A DNA stretch of 64,000 nt from assembly GCF_002288265.1 (NCBI RefSeq), contig NZ_CP016778.1, forward strand, positions 1,054,001 to 1,118,000, given 5' to 3'. Shown piece after piece: positions 47,411-54,636 of the stretch; the first letter of the stretch is position 1, and every line of letters begins with the position of its first letter. The DNA comes from Candidatus Planktophila versatilis. Lineage in GTDB: Bacteria > Actinomycetota > Actinomycetes > Nanopelagicales > Nanopelagicaceae. The notes under the pieces are model-generated. The model saw nothing but the letters and a program-made list of their open reading frames with translations. It made no database searches and had not been told where the DNA came from. Both the position numbers and the translations under genes were made by a program.

Positions 47411-48604
47411 ATGAGCAGAATCTCCGCACGAATTTCAGCTATCGCAGAGTCAGCCACATTGGCAGTAGATGCAAAAGCGAAAGCACTCAAAGCAGCAGGT
47501 CGACCAGTCATTGGATTCGGAGCTGGTGAACCAGATTTTCCCACCGCTGATTACATTATCGAAGCAGCTGCTGCTGCAACCAGAGTCGGCGCAAATCATC
47601 GCTACACACCCACACCTGGCCTTGCCGAACTACGTGAAGCAATTGTGGCAAAGACAAAGCGTGACTCACGCTATGAAATTACCGTCGATCAAGTTCTTGT
47701 TACCAACGGTGGCAAGCAAGCGGTCTATCAAGCATTTGCCACAATTATTGATCCAGGTGATGAAGTCATTTTACCTTCACCATTTTGGACAACCTATCCA
47801 GAAGCAATCAAGCTTGCCGGTGGAAAGAGCGTTGAAGTATTTGCAGATGAGTCACAAAACTATTTAGTGACAGTTGAACAGTTAGAAGCGGCCCGAACAC
47901 CAAAGACGAAGGCTTTACTGTTCTGCTCCCCTTCTAATCCAACTGGTTCGGTCTATTCACCTGAGCAAGCAAAAGCAATTGGCGAATGGGCTGTGAAGAA
48001 CAATGTGTGGGTAATCTCAGATGAGATCTATGAGCACCTACTATATGACGGTGCTAAAGCTCCATCACTTCCAGTGTTGGTTCCAGCACTTGCTGACACC
48101 TGCATCATCATCAACGGAGTTGCCAAGACTTATGCCATGACTGGTTGGCGTGTGGGTTGGATGATCGGGCCAAAAGATGCCATCAAAGCAGCAACAAATC
48201 TGCAGTCTCATCTGACATCAAATGTTTCCAATGTTTCACAGCGCGCAGCGATTGCCGCAGTTTCTGGAAACCTTGATGAAGTACACAAGATGGGTGAAGC
48301 ATTTAACCGTCGCCGCAAATTAATTGTTGGACTTCTCAATGAGATTCCTGGCTTTGATTGCCCCACACCACAGGGTGCTTTCTATGTCTATCCATCTGTA
48401 AAGAGCGCACTCGGTAAAACTATTCGTGGCAAGGTTGCAAATACATCTGCCGAACTAGCCACAATCATCTTAGAAGAAGTTGAAGTTGCTGCTGTTCCTG
48501 GAGAAGCCTTTGGGCCTTCGGGATACTTGCGATTCTCCTATGCCACCAGCGATGAAGATATCGTTGAAGGTATTGGGCGGATCAAGAAGTTACTTACAGA
48601 GTAA
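47411..48604 (+). CDS. Pyridoxal-phosphate aminotransferase, aspartate type
   Basis: Fold-type I, class I/II aminotransferase of 397 residues, probably aspartate (or prephenate) transaminase. [30 protein letters not shown] and the cofactor lysine in [16 protein letters not shown] are visible; [10 protein letters not shown] near the end holds the substrate-carboxylate arginine. The start ATG 47411 ([17 protein letters not shown]) matches relatives; GTG 47375 is an in-frame alternative without support. It is one of few + strand genes, between tRNA-Trp and murB as in Streptomyces, and overlaps murB tail to tail by 11 bp. Confidence 0.9.
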   Translation: MSRISARISAIAESATLAVDAKAKALKAAGRPVIGFGAGEPDFPTADYIIEAAAAATRVGANHRYTPTPGLAELREAIVAKTKRDSRYEITVDQVLVTNGGKQAVYQAFATIIDPGDEVILPSPFWTTYPEAIKLAGGKSVEVFADESQNYLVTVEQLEAARTPKTKALLFCSPSNPTGSVYSPEQAKAIGEWAVKNNVWVISDEIYEHLLYDGAKAPSLPVLVPALADTCIIINGVAKTYAMTGWRVGWMIGPKDAIKAATNLQSHLTSNVSNVSQRAAIAAVSGNLDEVHKMGEAFNRRRKLIVGLLNEIPGFDCPTPQGAFYVYPSVKSALGKTIRGKVANTSAELATIILEEVEVAAVPGEAFGPSGYLRFSYATSDEDIVEGIGRIKKLLTE

Positions 48605-49610
48605 CTCCAACTAAATTAACTTCCGTCTCTAAGGTAATACCAAACTTCTCATAGACCTTCTCTTTGGCAACGTGTGCCAGCTCGAGAATATCCTTGGCAG
48701 TTGCATTACCCGCATTGGTAAGTGCCAGCACATGCTTGGTCGAAACTCTTGCACCACCGTGTGCATCACCCTTATGTATCCCCGAGTTTTCAATCAGCCA
48801 GGCAGCGCTTGTTTTCACACGACCATCAGATGTTGGCCACTGGGGGGCATCTGCTGGAAGCTTCGCTGCGACTTCTGGCGAAACAATAGGGTTGGTAAAA
48901 AATGAACCAGCAGACCAGGAATCGCGATCTGTTTTGTTGAGCAGCATTCCCTTCATAGCGCGCAGCTCTAATACCGCTTTACGGGTTTCAGCTACCGGTG
49001 CTTTCTCGCCCACCTCAATTCCTAATTTTGTGGCAAGTTCGGAATAGGTAATCGGTGTGGTGATTTCACCTTGGCGCAGATTGAATTGCACATCAAGAAT
49101 GACATAGCGCCCGGGATGAGATTTGAAGTGAGAGTTACGATATTCAAATTCGCACTCAAGGTTGGTAAATGTTTTGATCTCTTTCTTCTGGCGATCATAG
49201 GTGCGCACCCGAGTGATGAACTCTGAAACCTCATGTCCATAGGCACCAATATTTTGAATAGGCGCCGCTCCCACACTGCCAGGAATTCCACTCAAGGTTT
49301 CCAGGCCGGCAAAGCCACGTTCCAGTGTGGTCTTCACAAAATCATCCCAATTTTCACCAGCGCCAATGGTCAGTGTTGCACCGCTACATGCATCAATTTC
49401 AGATTGCAGCGAGTGATTGACAATGCGAATAACGGTTCCCTCAAAGCCAGTATCTGAAACCAAAATATTTGTTCCACTGCCAATAATAAGTATTGGGGAA
49501 TTGCCAGCGGTTTCAATGGCAGCGATGATCTCTGCTTCAGTGCCTACTTCGACAAACTTTTTGGCAGGCCCACCTACGCGTAGTGATGTGTAATCGCGTA
49601 AATCGGCCAT
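48594..49610 (-). CDS. murB: UDP-N-acetylenolpyruvoylglucosamine reductase
   Basis: FAD enzyme finishing UDP-MurNAc synthesis. [16 protein letters not shown] and [15 protein letters not shown] form the FAD-binding domain; [24 protein letters not shown] and the proton-donor serine in [13 protein letters not shown] are conserved. [28 protein letters not shown] lies in the C-terminal domain. The 338-residue length fits type I MurB. It lies 9 bp after the glycosyltransferase-fusion gene, in one unit with hadAB. Confidence 0.96.
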   Translation of the reverse strand: MADLRDYTSLRVGGPAKKFVEVGTEAEIIAAIETAGNSPILIIGSGTNILVSDTGFEGTVIRIVNHSLQSEIDACSGATLTIGAGENWDDFVKTTLERGFAGLETLSGIPGSVGAAPIQNIGAYGHEVSEFITRVRTYDRQKKEIKTFTNLECEFEYRNSHFKSHPGRYVILDVQFNLRQGEITTPITYSELATKLGIEVGEKAPVAETRKAVLELRAMKGMLLNKTDRDSWSAGSFFTNPIVSPEVAAKLPADAPQWPTSDGRVKTSAAWLIENSGIHKGDAHGGARVSTKHVLALTNAGNATAKDILELAHVAKEKVYEKFGITLETEVNLVGVTL

Positions 49611-49619
49611 GTGCTTAGG

Positions 49620-50510
49620 CTACCTGCGCGGACTCAATATCGCAGTCTTGCCTCTGAAGCGCTCAAGAATGCGGTCGTAATTCTTCTTCGATTGCACTTC
49701 GCGATATTCAGGCTCGCTGTCGTGATACCCATGATGGCGTCCTTGTTCAAGGGGTAGCTCCATCTGCAGCAAGCGGCCATTTCCATGACGAAGAGTGAGT
49801 GAGAATTCAATATCTGCATTGCGATAGAAAAGTGCGCGGTTGCTAAATCCACGCACGGCCAAAGCATCCTCACGATGCATTGCCATGAAGTAACTAAAGA
49901 GAACATCTACTTCGCCGGCACCTTTATCTTCAGTACTGCGCCAATCATCTTCCAGATTTACTAGTCCCCCGCGCCAGCCGACAGCTACAAATTCTCTTTT
50001 TTGTAGTTCGGCAAGCACTGGCGTGATTGCATCGCCAGTGAAGGTCGTCGATGGATCCATGATGATAATGAATTCACTTGTCACATTGCGCAGGAGCGCA
50101 TTGGCATTCTCGCCCCAGCCAAAGTTTTCATTGACTTGAACTAGTGATGTTCGTGAATCTAGCTGATCAACAAGAATTCCAGGATCGCCAATTACCAGGA
50201 TGGCAATCGCACATTGGCTATGGGCCTTAATCGATTCAATACAAGTCGCTGCATCCTCGTGAAATCCTTCGACAATGATTGCCACTGTGATCTCGAATTT
50301 GCCTGAATTAATCGGGCGGATATCGCGAGTGGATTCATATACTGGAAAACGCTTCTTAGGACGCAGTTCATATCCCCCAGCGCTATCAACAACTTCAAAG
50401 CCGGCAGCTGCAATCTCATCACGCAGTTGATCAGAGCGGGCAAAGTTTTTCTCAGCGCGAGCAGCTAATCGAGCCTTGGCTAACTCGTGTACCGAATCGG
50501 GTGCACTCAC
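49620..50510 (-). CDS. Fusion of a CysRS-like C-terminal domain to a GT2-type glycosyltransferase
   Basis: A 296-residue protein in two parts. Residues ~7-50 (LAKARLAARAEKNFARSDQL then RDEIAAAGFEVVDSAGGYELR) look like the small C-terminal domain of cysteinyl-tRNA synthetase. Residues ~70-290 look like a family-2 glycosyltransferase: a Rossmann-like start ITVAIIVEGFHED, NFGWGENAN, and NADIEFSLTLRHGNGR near the acceptor region. The usual DXD is DPS (IIIMDPSTTF), so metal and sugar binding may be altered. GTG 50510 overlaps the hadB stop (GTGA), and murB follows 9 bp later, tying it to envelope synthesis. No signal or membrane segment is present. Function unknown. Confidence 0.75.
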   Translation of the reverse strand: MSAPDSVHELAKARLAARAEKNFARSDQLRDEIAAAGFEVVDSAGGYELRPKKRFPVYESTRDIRPINSGKFEITVAIIVEGFHEDAATCIESIKAHSQCAIAILVIGDPGILVDQLDSRTSLVQVNENFGWGENANALLRNVTSEFIIIMDPSTTFTGDAITPVLAELQKREFVAVGWRGGLVNLEDDWRSTEDKGAGEVDVLFSYFMAMHREDALAVRGFSNRALFYRNADIEFSLTLRHGNGRLLQMELPLEQGRHHGYHDSEPEYREVQSKKNYDRILERFRGKTAILSPRR

Positions 50511-50902
50511 TTTCGCACCACTGCTTTCGCCATTCCAAGTACTTTCACGCCAGCAGAGGTTGCACTTAAGCTCAGTGAAATCTTTCCATCGACTACTTCA
50601 CTCACCGTTGCACTGACGGTCAGGTCAACGTTTTCACCTGCAGGAATGATTACTGGCTTGGTAAAGCGAGCACCGAATTCCAGAACGTTGGCGGCGCCCC
50701 CGGCAAAGTCAGAGATGTACTTACCCACCAGCGCCATGGTGAGCATGCCGTGGGCAATGACGTTAGGAAGGCCCACAGAGAGTGCGAACTCTTCATTTTG
50801 GTGAATAGGGTTTTGATCACCTGAGGCATCGGCATAGCTTTTGAGCATCGCGCGATTAATAGAGAAGACTTGTTCTGGCAACACTGTGCCCACTTCCATC
50901 AT
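50507..50902 (-). CDS. hadB: MaoC-type (R)-hydratase/dehydratase, HadB-like
   Basis: Hot-dog-fold dehydratase subunit of 131 residues from ATG 50902 (MMEVGTVLPEQVFSI). The hydratase motif is YADASGDQNPIHQNEEFA with the catalytic Asp and His. VIAHGMLTMALVGKYISD follows. In mycobacteria HadA and HadB form the FAS-II dehydratase; other Actinobacteria keep the pair without mycolic acids, so the substrate here is uncertain. It overlaps hadA by 4 bp (ATGA) and the fusion gene by 4 bp. Confidence 0.88.
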   Translation of the reverse strand: MMEVGTVLPEQVFSINRAMLKSYADASGDQNPIHQNEEFALSVGLPNVIAHGMLTMALVGKYISDFAGGAANVLEFGARFTKPVIIPAGENVDLTVSATVSEVVDGKISLSLSATSAGVKVLGMAKAVVRK

Positions 50903-51288
50903 GCGCGCACCACCAATGTGGACCAAGCAGATATCACAAGGGCGCCTTCACGATGTAGATCAGAGCGAACGGTAACTATTTCATTTCCAGCAGCGACTCG
51001 GTAACTTTCAATAGTTGCAGCGCAGGTAAGTCCATCACCGGCCTTTACCGGTGAAAATATTTCAAACTTCTGATCACCATGAACTAGGCGTGACCAATCA
51101 AGGCCAATCTCTGGTTGGGTGAGGATTTCTTCAAATTGAGTCAGTGTGATGCGGATAGAAAATGTAGGTGGAGCAATCGATGTATCTGTTTCGCCAATAA
51201 CAGCACAGAAGGCATCGATTTCAGATTGAGCAATTTTTATGACATCTGTACCGGCGAAGGTGCGCCCGACCGAATCGGGGTTGAGCAT
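50899..51288 (-). CDS. hadA: MaoC N-terminal-type dehydratase partner, HadA-like
   Basis: FAS1-like hot-dog protein of 129 residues, the non-catalytic, substrate-binding partner of HadB. From ATG 51288 it reads [30 protein letters not shown], with APPTFSIRITL and VHGDQKFEIFSPVKAGD as family blocks. The start overlaps the rpmG stop by 1 bp (TAATG), a longer frame being inside rpmG. Order rpmG-hadA-hadB is conserved across Actinobacteria. Confidence 0.88.
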   Translation of the reverse strand: MLNPDSVGRTFAGTDVIKIAQSEIDAFCAVIGETDTSIAPPTFSIRITLTQFEEILTQPEIGLDWSRLVHGDQKFEIFSPVKAGDGLTCAATIESYRVAAGNEIVTVRSDLHREGALVISAWSTLVVRA

Positions 51289-51458
51289 TAGCGGGTTTCG
51301 CGGTGAAGAGTTGAAGACTTGCAACGTGGACAGAACTTCTTGAGTTCCATGCGGTCTGGATCGTTGCGGCGGTTCTTCTTGGTGATGTAGTTACGCTCTT
51401 TGCAATCCACGCATGCCATGGTGATCTTTGGACGTACGTCCGCGCTCTTACTTGCCAT
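51288..51458 (-). CDS. rpmG: 50S ribosomal protein L33
   Basis: A 56-residue zinc-type L33: [20 protein letters not shown], then [20 protein letters not shown], ending HRETR. The zinc ligands are CVDC and CPRC. A good ribosome site AAGGAG lies about 9 nt upstream. It is the first gene of rpmG-hadA-hadB-fusion-murB, next to tRNA-Met and tRNA-Thr. Confidence 0.96.
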   Translation of the reverse strand: MASKSADVRPKITMACVDCKERNYITKKNRRNDPDRMELKKFCPRCKSSTLHRETR

Positions 51459-51557
51459 GGTCTTAACTCCTTCGTAGATGTTGCACTAAGCGGAGCTCAG
51501 ATTACCCGAGCAACCTTCAATGGTGAAATCCGTGCGTATTTCGCACTTGATTATTAG

Positions 51558-51631
51558 TAGCGGAGGCGGGATTTGAACCCACGACACAGCGATTATGAGC
51601 CGCTTGCTCTACCAAGCTGAGCTACCCCGCC
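51558..51631 (-). tRNA. tRNA-Met (CAT)
   Basis: A 74-nt cloverleaf on the reverse strand: acceptor GGCGGGG with CTCCGCT (two G-U pairs), D-arm GCTC/GAGC, anticodon loop CTCATAA giving CAT, T-loop TTCAAAT. It lacks the C1-A72 mismatch and triple G-C anticodon stem of an initiator, so it is elongator Met, or possibly the Ile2 type decoding AUA. Confidence 0.94.
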
Positions 51632-51659
51632 AAGGGCGTGCATATTAAATTGTTGTTCG

Positions 51660-51732
51660 AGCCCCCCACCGGAATCGAACCGGTGACCTTTTCCTTACCA
51701 TGGAAACACTCTACCGACTGAGCTAGGGGGGC
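51660..51732 (-). tRNA. tRNA-Thr (GGT)
   Basis: A 73-nt cloverleaf on the reverse strand: acceptor GCCCCCC/GGGGGGC, D-arm GCTC/GAGT, anticodon loop ATGGTAA giving GGT, T-loop TTCGATT. It lies 28 bp before tRNA-Met, and both precede rpmG, a conserved actinobacterial trio. Confidence 0.96.
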
Positions 51733-51794
51733 AATGGTAGAGAGTGAAGTCTAGGGCTTAAGGCCTAAAGTGAAAAATTGCCGTGGCAAATGAG

Positions 51795-51911
51795 TTAATT
51801 ACAGGAGCAGCGATCGGCTTCCGCGACTCCCATTAAGGCCTCTTCTATATGCTCCCCGCAGCCTTGCCATGTTGGTTTTGCGCACTTGGTGCATTGAACT
51901 TTGCTACACAT
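51795..51911 (-). CDS. 38-residue cysteine-rich small protein
   Basis: A short reverse-strand gene, ATG 51911, with a strong ribosome site AGGAGG five nt upstream. It encodes 38 residues beginning MCSKVQCTKCAKPTW and ending ADRCSCN, with seven cysteines: two CxxC-like pairs, one in GCGEH and a C-terminal CSC. This pattern suggests metal binding. Proteins of this look (MCSKVxCxxCxKxTWxGCG) recur widely in bacteria and eukaryotes as uncharacterised small proteins; I know no established function. It sits between tRNA-Thr and the FUSC-like gene, 8 bp after the latter, and may be cotranscribed with it. Confidence 0.85.
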   Translation of the reverse strand: MCSKVQCTKCAKPTWQGCGEHIEEALMGVAEADRCSCN

Positions 51912-51919
51912 ATTTCCTC

Positions 51920-53113
51920 CTAGAAATACTTTCTGAAAAACTTCCTAATCTTATTCCGAATCGTAGAAGTTTGCTGCATGGGCGAAAGCTTGAGCACTCG
52001 GTCTTTGGCTGGCTCATCAGGTGTGATGACATCTGTGATGGCAGGAGAGTTCTGATCAAGTGAATCCGCAATTCTGCCGATATTGGCAACAATAGAGAGC
52101 CCGCGGACAATCTGATCTTGGTCAACATCATCTCCATCTTCAATCAGTGTTCCGGCCAGGACTGAGCCTGCCTCACGTGCATCATCTGTTGGTGAAGAGG
52201 CATCATCATTGATGTCATCTGGTATCTCAACGTGAGCTGAAATTGCATAGCTGGCAGCCGATAGCGCCACTGCAATTTGTTTCTGGGTTGAATCTGCAAT
52301 TCCACCTTCTACCGCGGAATCAAAGAGTGTTCGGGCAATCATGCGCACCTGCACCAAGGTGTGCTCGGCGGCAATTCCTTCAATGTAGATATCTTCGGCT
52401 TCATCTTTTTCAGCAGTAGGAAACCATCTCGCATGACTTCGAGCTTCCACTGATTGCGCGCGGATGGCCGGAACTTCTTCCACTAAAAGTCGCGCACGTG
52501 CCAACCAGCTGCCGGCATCCTTCTGGGTATATCCGGCGGCAACACCTTCTGACATTTCAGCAAGAAGAGCTGCTGCTTTAGTGCTCACATTTCTGATCTG
52601 GATTTGTGCACGTCCCACTGGAGTATTGGGATGTGAAAAGTAGGAGAAGAGGATTGCGATTGCGGCACCGATGAGAGTTGATCCCAGTCTGTGAACGGCA
52701 GTGCTCTGCGAAATTCCTGGTCCAATAACAATCAGTGCTGTTACTGGCACGTTGACCGAAGCAACTTCACCAAGATGCAGCGCTCTTGCTATGACGGCGC
52801 AGAAAATAATTGTTGTGGCAACTGCGATGAAGCCAAAGTTAAAGACACTGACGGTAAAGAGTGCGATACCTGCACCCACAGCCGTTCCAACAATTTGGCC
52901 AAAACCTTCGCGCATAGATTTATGCAGAGAGATGCGAATACTCAAGGTGCAGACAATGGCAGCGACTACCCCACCATCTTCGATGAGTAGATCTCCCACA
53001 AACCAAGAAACGCCACCTGCTAAACCGGCGACCAGAATCTGGCGAACCCAGTTCTTCCGGTTCTTAAAGAGGTTAACTATTTTTCTAATCATTAAGGAGG
53101 AGTTTACGCCCAA
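51920..53113 (-). CDS. FUSC/aromatic-acid-exporter-like membrane protein
   Basis: About 397 residues. The N-terminal 150 have several membrane spans (VRQILVAGLAGGVSWFVGDLL, GFGQIVGTAVGAGIALFTVSVF, GSTLIGAAIAILFSYF). The rest is a soluble, helical region rich in Ala and Asp, as in FUSC-family exporters, with an acidic stretch near residue 320. This family includes aromatic-acid and other small-molecule exporters; substrate unknown. TTG 53113 has AAAGGGG 4 nt upstream, whereas ATG 53092 has no ribosome site, so the TTG is preferred, with doubt. It diverges from the CoA-binding gene; the start codons are 23 bp apart. Confidence 0.75.
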   Translation of the reverse strand: MGVNSSLMIRKIVNLFKNRKNWVRQILVAGLAGGVSWFVGDLLIEDGGVVAAIVCTLSIRISLHKSMREGFGQIVGTAVGAGIALFTVSVFNFGFIAVATTIIFCAVIARALHLGEVASVNVPVTALIVIGPGISQSTAVHRLGSTLIGAAIAILFSYFSHPNTPVGRAQIQIRNVSTKAAALLAEMSEGVAAGYTQKDAGSWLARARLLVEEVPAIRAQSVEARSHARWFPTAEKDEAEDIYIEGIAAEHTLVQVRMIARTLFDSAVEGGIADSTQKQIAVALSAASYAISAHVEIPDDINDDASSPTDDAREAGSVLAGTLIEDGDDVDQDQIVRGLSIVANIGRIADSLDQNSPAITDVITPDEPAKDRVLKLSPMQQTSTIRNKIRKFFRKYF

Positions 53114-53129
53114 CCAACCCCTTTATGAT
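53103..53129 (+). promoter_or_regulatory. Promoter for a leaderless CoA-binding-protein mRNA
   Basis: TATGAT (53124-53129) lies exactly 6 bp before the ATG at 53136, which places the transcription start at or beside the start codon. A TTTACG box (53103-53108) sits 15 bp further upstream. There is no ribosome site before that ATG, which fits a leaderless transcript, common in Actinobacteria. The -35 box overlaps the start of the divergent FUSC-like gene. Confidence 0.5.
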
Positions 53130-53135
53130 TAATCC

Positions 53136-53552
53136 ATGCCCGGCCACGTGACTGATAGCACCCAGATTCGCAACCTAATCAAAGAATCAAGAACGATTGC
53201 GATTGTGGGAGTTTCAGATAAGCCTGAGCGGCCAAGTTATGGTGTGGCCAAATACTTACTTGAACACTCGCATTACACAGTCTTTCTTGTAAATCCGATG
53301 CTAGAGACAGCACTTGGAGAAAAGGTTTATCACTCACTGAGTGAAATCCCAGAACATATCGACTTAGTTGATGTCTTTAGAAAACCTAGTGACTGCATGG
53401 AAGTTCTTGCAGATGCAATCGCAGTTGGCGCAGATGCAATCTGGCTGCAGCTCGGAATTACTAGCCCAGAAGTTTTAGAGGCAGGTGCTGCAGCTGGAAT
53501 GAATGTGGTGATGGATCGGTGTCTGAAGGTTGATTACAGTAACTTCTTCTAG
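53136..53552 (+). CDS. CoA-binding domain protein (YccU-like)
   Basis: A 138-residue Rossmann-fold protein of the succinyl-CoA-synthetase-alpha-like CoA-binding family. TIAIVGVSDKPERPSYGVAKYLLEHSHYTVFLVNP is the nucleotide-binding strand-turn-helix, and IDLVDVFRKPSDCMEVLADAIAVGADAIWLQLGI the second half. MDRCLKVDY near the end contains the conserved Asp-Arg-Cys. The role of this stand-alone family is not settled. The gene appears leaderless and ends inside a bidirectional terminator shared with msrB. Confidence 0.88.
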   Translation: MPGHVTDSTQIRNLIKESRTIAIVGVSDKPERPSYGVAKYLLEHSHYTVFLVNPMLETALGEKVYHSLSEIPEHIDLVDVFRKPSDCMEVLADAIAVGADAIWLQLGITSPEVLEAGAAAGMNVVMDRCLKVDYSNFF

Positions 53553-53571
53553 TCCCGGGCAATAGGACTAG
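53549..53571. terminator. Bidirectional terminator made of the two facing stop codons
   Basis: A 7-bp perfect stem CTAGTCC/GGACTAG (53549-53555 and 53565-53571) with a 9-nt loop. The TAG of the CoA-binding gene lies in the left arm and the TAG of msrB in the right arm. A short T-rich run follows on the + strand. It would act on both converging genes. Confidence 0.65.
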
Positions 53572-53969
53572 TTAGTTTTCTCCTGGAGTACGAGTGATAC
53601 TGAATTAATACACCAACGCTCATCAGTTGGAACGTCATAGCCTTCACCGGAAAATACATGTCCAAGGTGTGAATCACACTTGGCACAACGCACCTCAGTG
53701 CGAATGCGTGGTGCTAGTGAACGGTCTTCAATCAGAGTCACTGCATCATCTGTAGTCGGTGCATAAAAAGATGGCCAGCCGCATCCGGAATGAAATTTAG
53801 TGTCAGAGGTAAAGAGAACGTTGTCGCAGGCTTTGCAGAGATAACTACCGATTGTGTCGGTATCGGTGTATTCACCGGTAAATGCTCGCTCTGTGGCACC
53901 TTCACGAAGTACGGCATAAGACAGCGGATCAAGGCGAGCCTTGAGTTCATCCTCGTTAATTGGTTTCAT
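53568..53969 (-). CDS. msrB: Peptide-methionine (R)-S-oxide reductase MsrB
   Basis: Repairs methionine-R-sulfoxide in proteins. The structural zinc is held by YLCKACDNVLF and RCAKCDSHLGHVF. SGCGWPSF is a family motif and the catalytic cysteine is in RWCINSVSL. The 133-residue length is normal. No signal peptide, so cytoplasmic. The ribosome site GGAGGAG, 7 nt before the ATG, pairs with a CTCCTC just upstream, which may limit translation. Confidence 0.95.
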   Translation of the reverse strand: MKPINEDELKARLDPLSYAVLREGATERAFTGEYTDTDTIGSYLCKACDNVLFTSDTKFHSGCGWPSFYAPTTDDAVTLIEDRSLAPRIRTEVRCAKCDSHLGHVFSGEGYDVPTDERWCINSVSLVLQEKTN

Positions 53970-53976
53970 CTCAGAG

Positions 53977-53998
53977 CTCCTCCACCAGTGTTGAGGAG
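53977..53998 (-). promoter_or_regulatory. Stem hiding the msrB ribosome binding site
   Basis: On the msrB transcript a CTCCTC (53993-53998) can pair with GAGGAG (53977-53982) over a 10-nt loop. The latter is the core of the Shine-Dalgarno sequence, 7 nt before the start codon. The 6-bp stem is modest and could open with temperature, ribosome access or a bound factor. Confidence 0.45.
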
Positions 53999-54137
53999 AG
54001 AAAAATACCCGAGCCCATCGGAATTGGGTAATCAGAAAGATTTATCCATTGAACTGAAAAAGGACACGGATGACAAATATGTTGCGGGCATCTATACCTG
54101 CACCTACCCTTAGCCATGGCTAACAAGGGCGGTAATT

Positions 54138-54623
54138 GTGAAATATAAGTCTGTTAAAGGATTGCTCACCAACGATGAGTCTCTGATTCCAACAAATTTC
54201 ATCGATAAGCTCGAAGACCTCTTACATGGTTTTCTTGGAATAGTTCTATTCGGCATCTCTATCTTGGCTGCCGGATACACCTTGCAACGCCTCATCGAGA
54301 CCAGACCATTCTTCCCACTTGGAATGATTCAGGGAATTAATGACATTTTATTTGTTGTCATCATTCTTGAAATCATGCGCACCGTCATTGTGCGATTTAC
54401 CGATGGAATATTCCAGCTCGAAAACTTCCTCATTATCGGCGTTATTGCAGCTGTCCGACACATCCTTACTGTGGGTGCATCTCTTACGATGCAAGAAGAA
54501 AAAACAGATCAATACTTCAATCGTGCGCTCATTGAAATGGGTGTTAATACTGGAATTGTTCTAGCTCTTGTCTTTGGCCTATTCCTAGCAAGGGCTGCAC
54601 GAAAGCCAGATAAGAGCCGTTAA
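54138..54623 (+). CDS. PsiE-like membrane protein
   Basis: A 161-residue protein of the phosphate-starvation-inducible PsiE family with four predicted membrane spans: FLGIVLFGISILAAGYTL, GINDILFVVIILEIMRTVIV, ENFLIIGVIAAVRHILTVG and GVNTGIVLALVFGLFL. EIMRTVIVRF and AAVRHIL with charged residues inside or near the spans are the family pattern. Start GTG 54138 has AAGGGCGG about 5 nt upstream. Function is unknown beyond induction studies in E. coli. It ends 13 bp from the NHL-type gene on the other strand. Confidence 0.82.
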   Translation: MKYKSVKGLLTNDESLIPTNFIDKLEDLLHGFLGIVLFGISILAAGYTLQRLIETRPFFPLGMIQGINDILFVVIILEIMRTVIVRFTDGIFQLENFLIIGVIAAVRHILTVGASLTMQEEKTDQYFNRALIEMGVNTGIVLALVFGLFLARAARKPDKSR

Positions 54624-54636
54624 GAAAACAAGTTAC

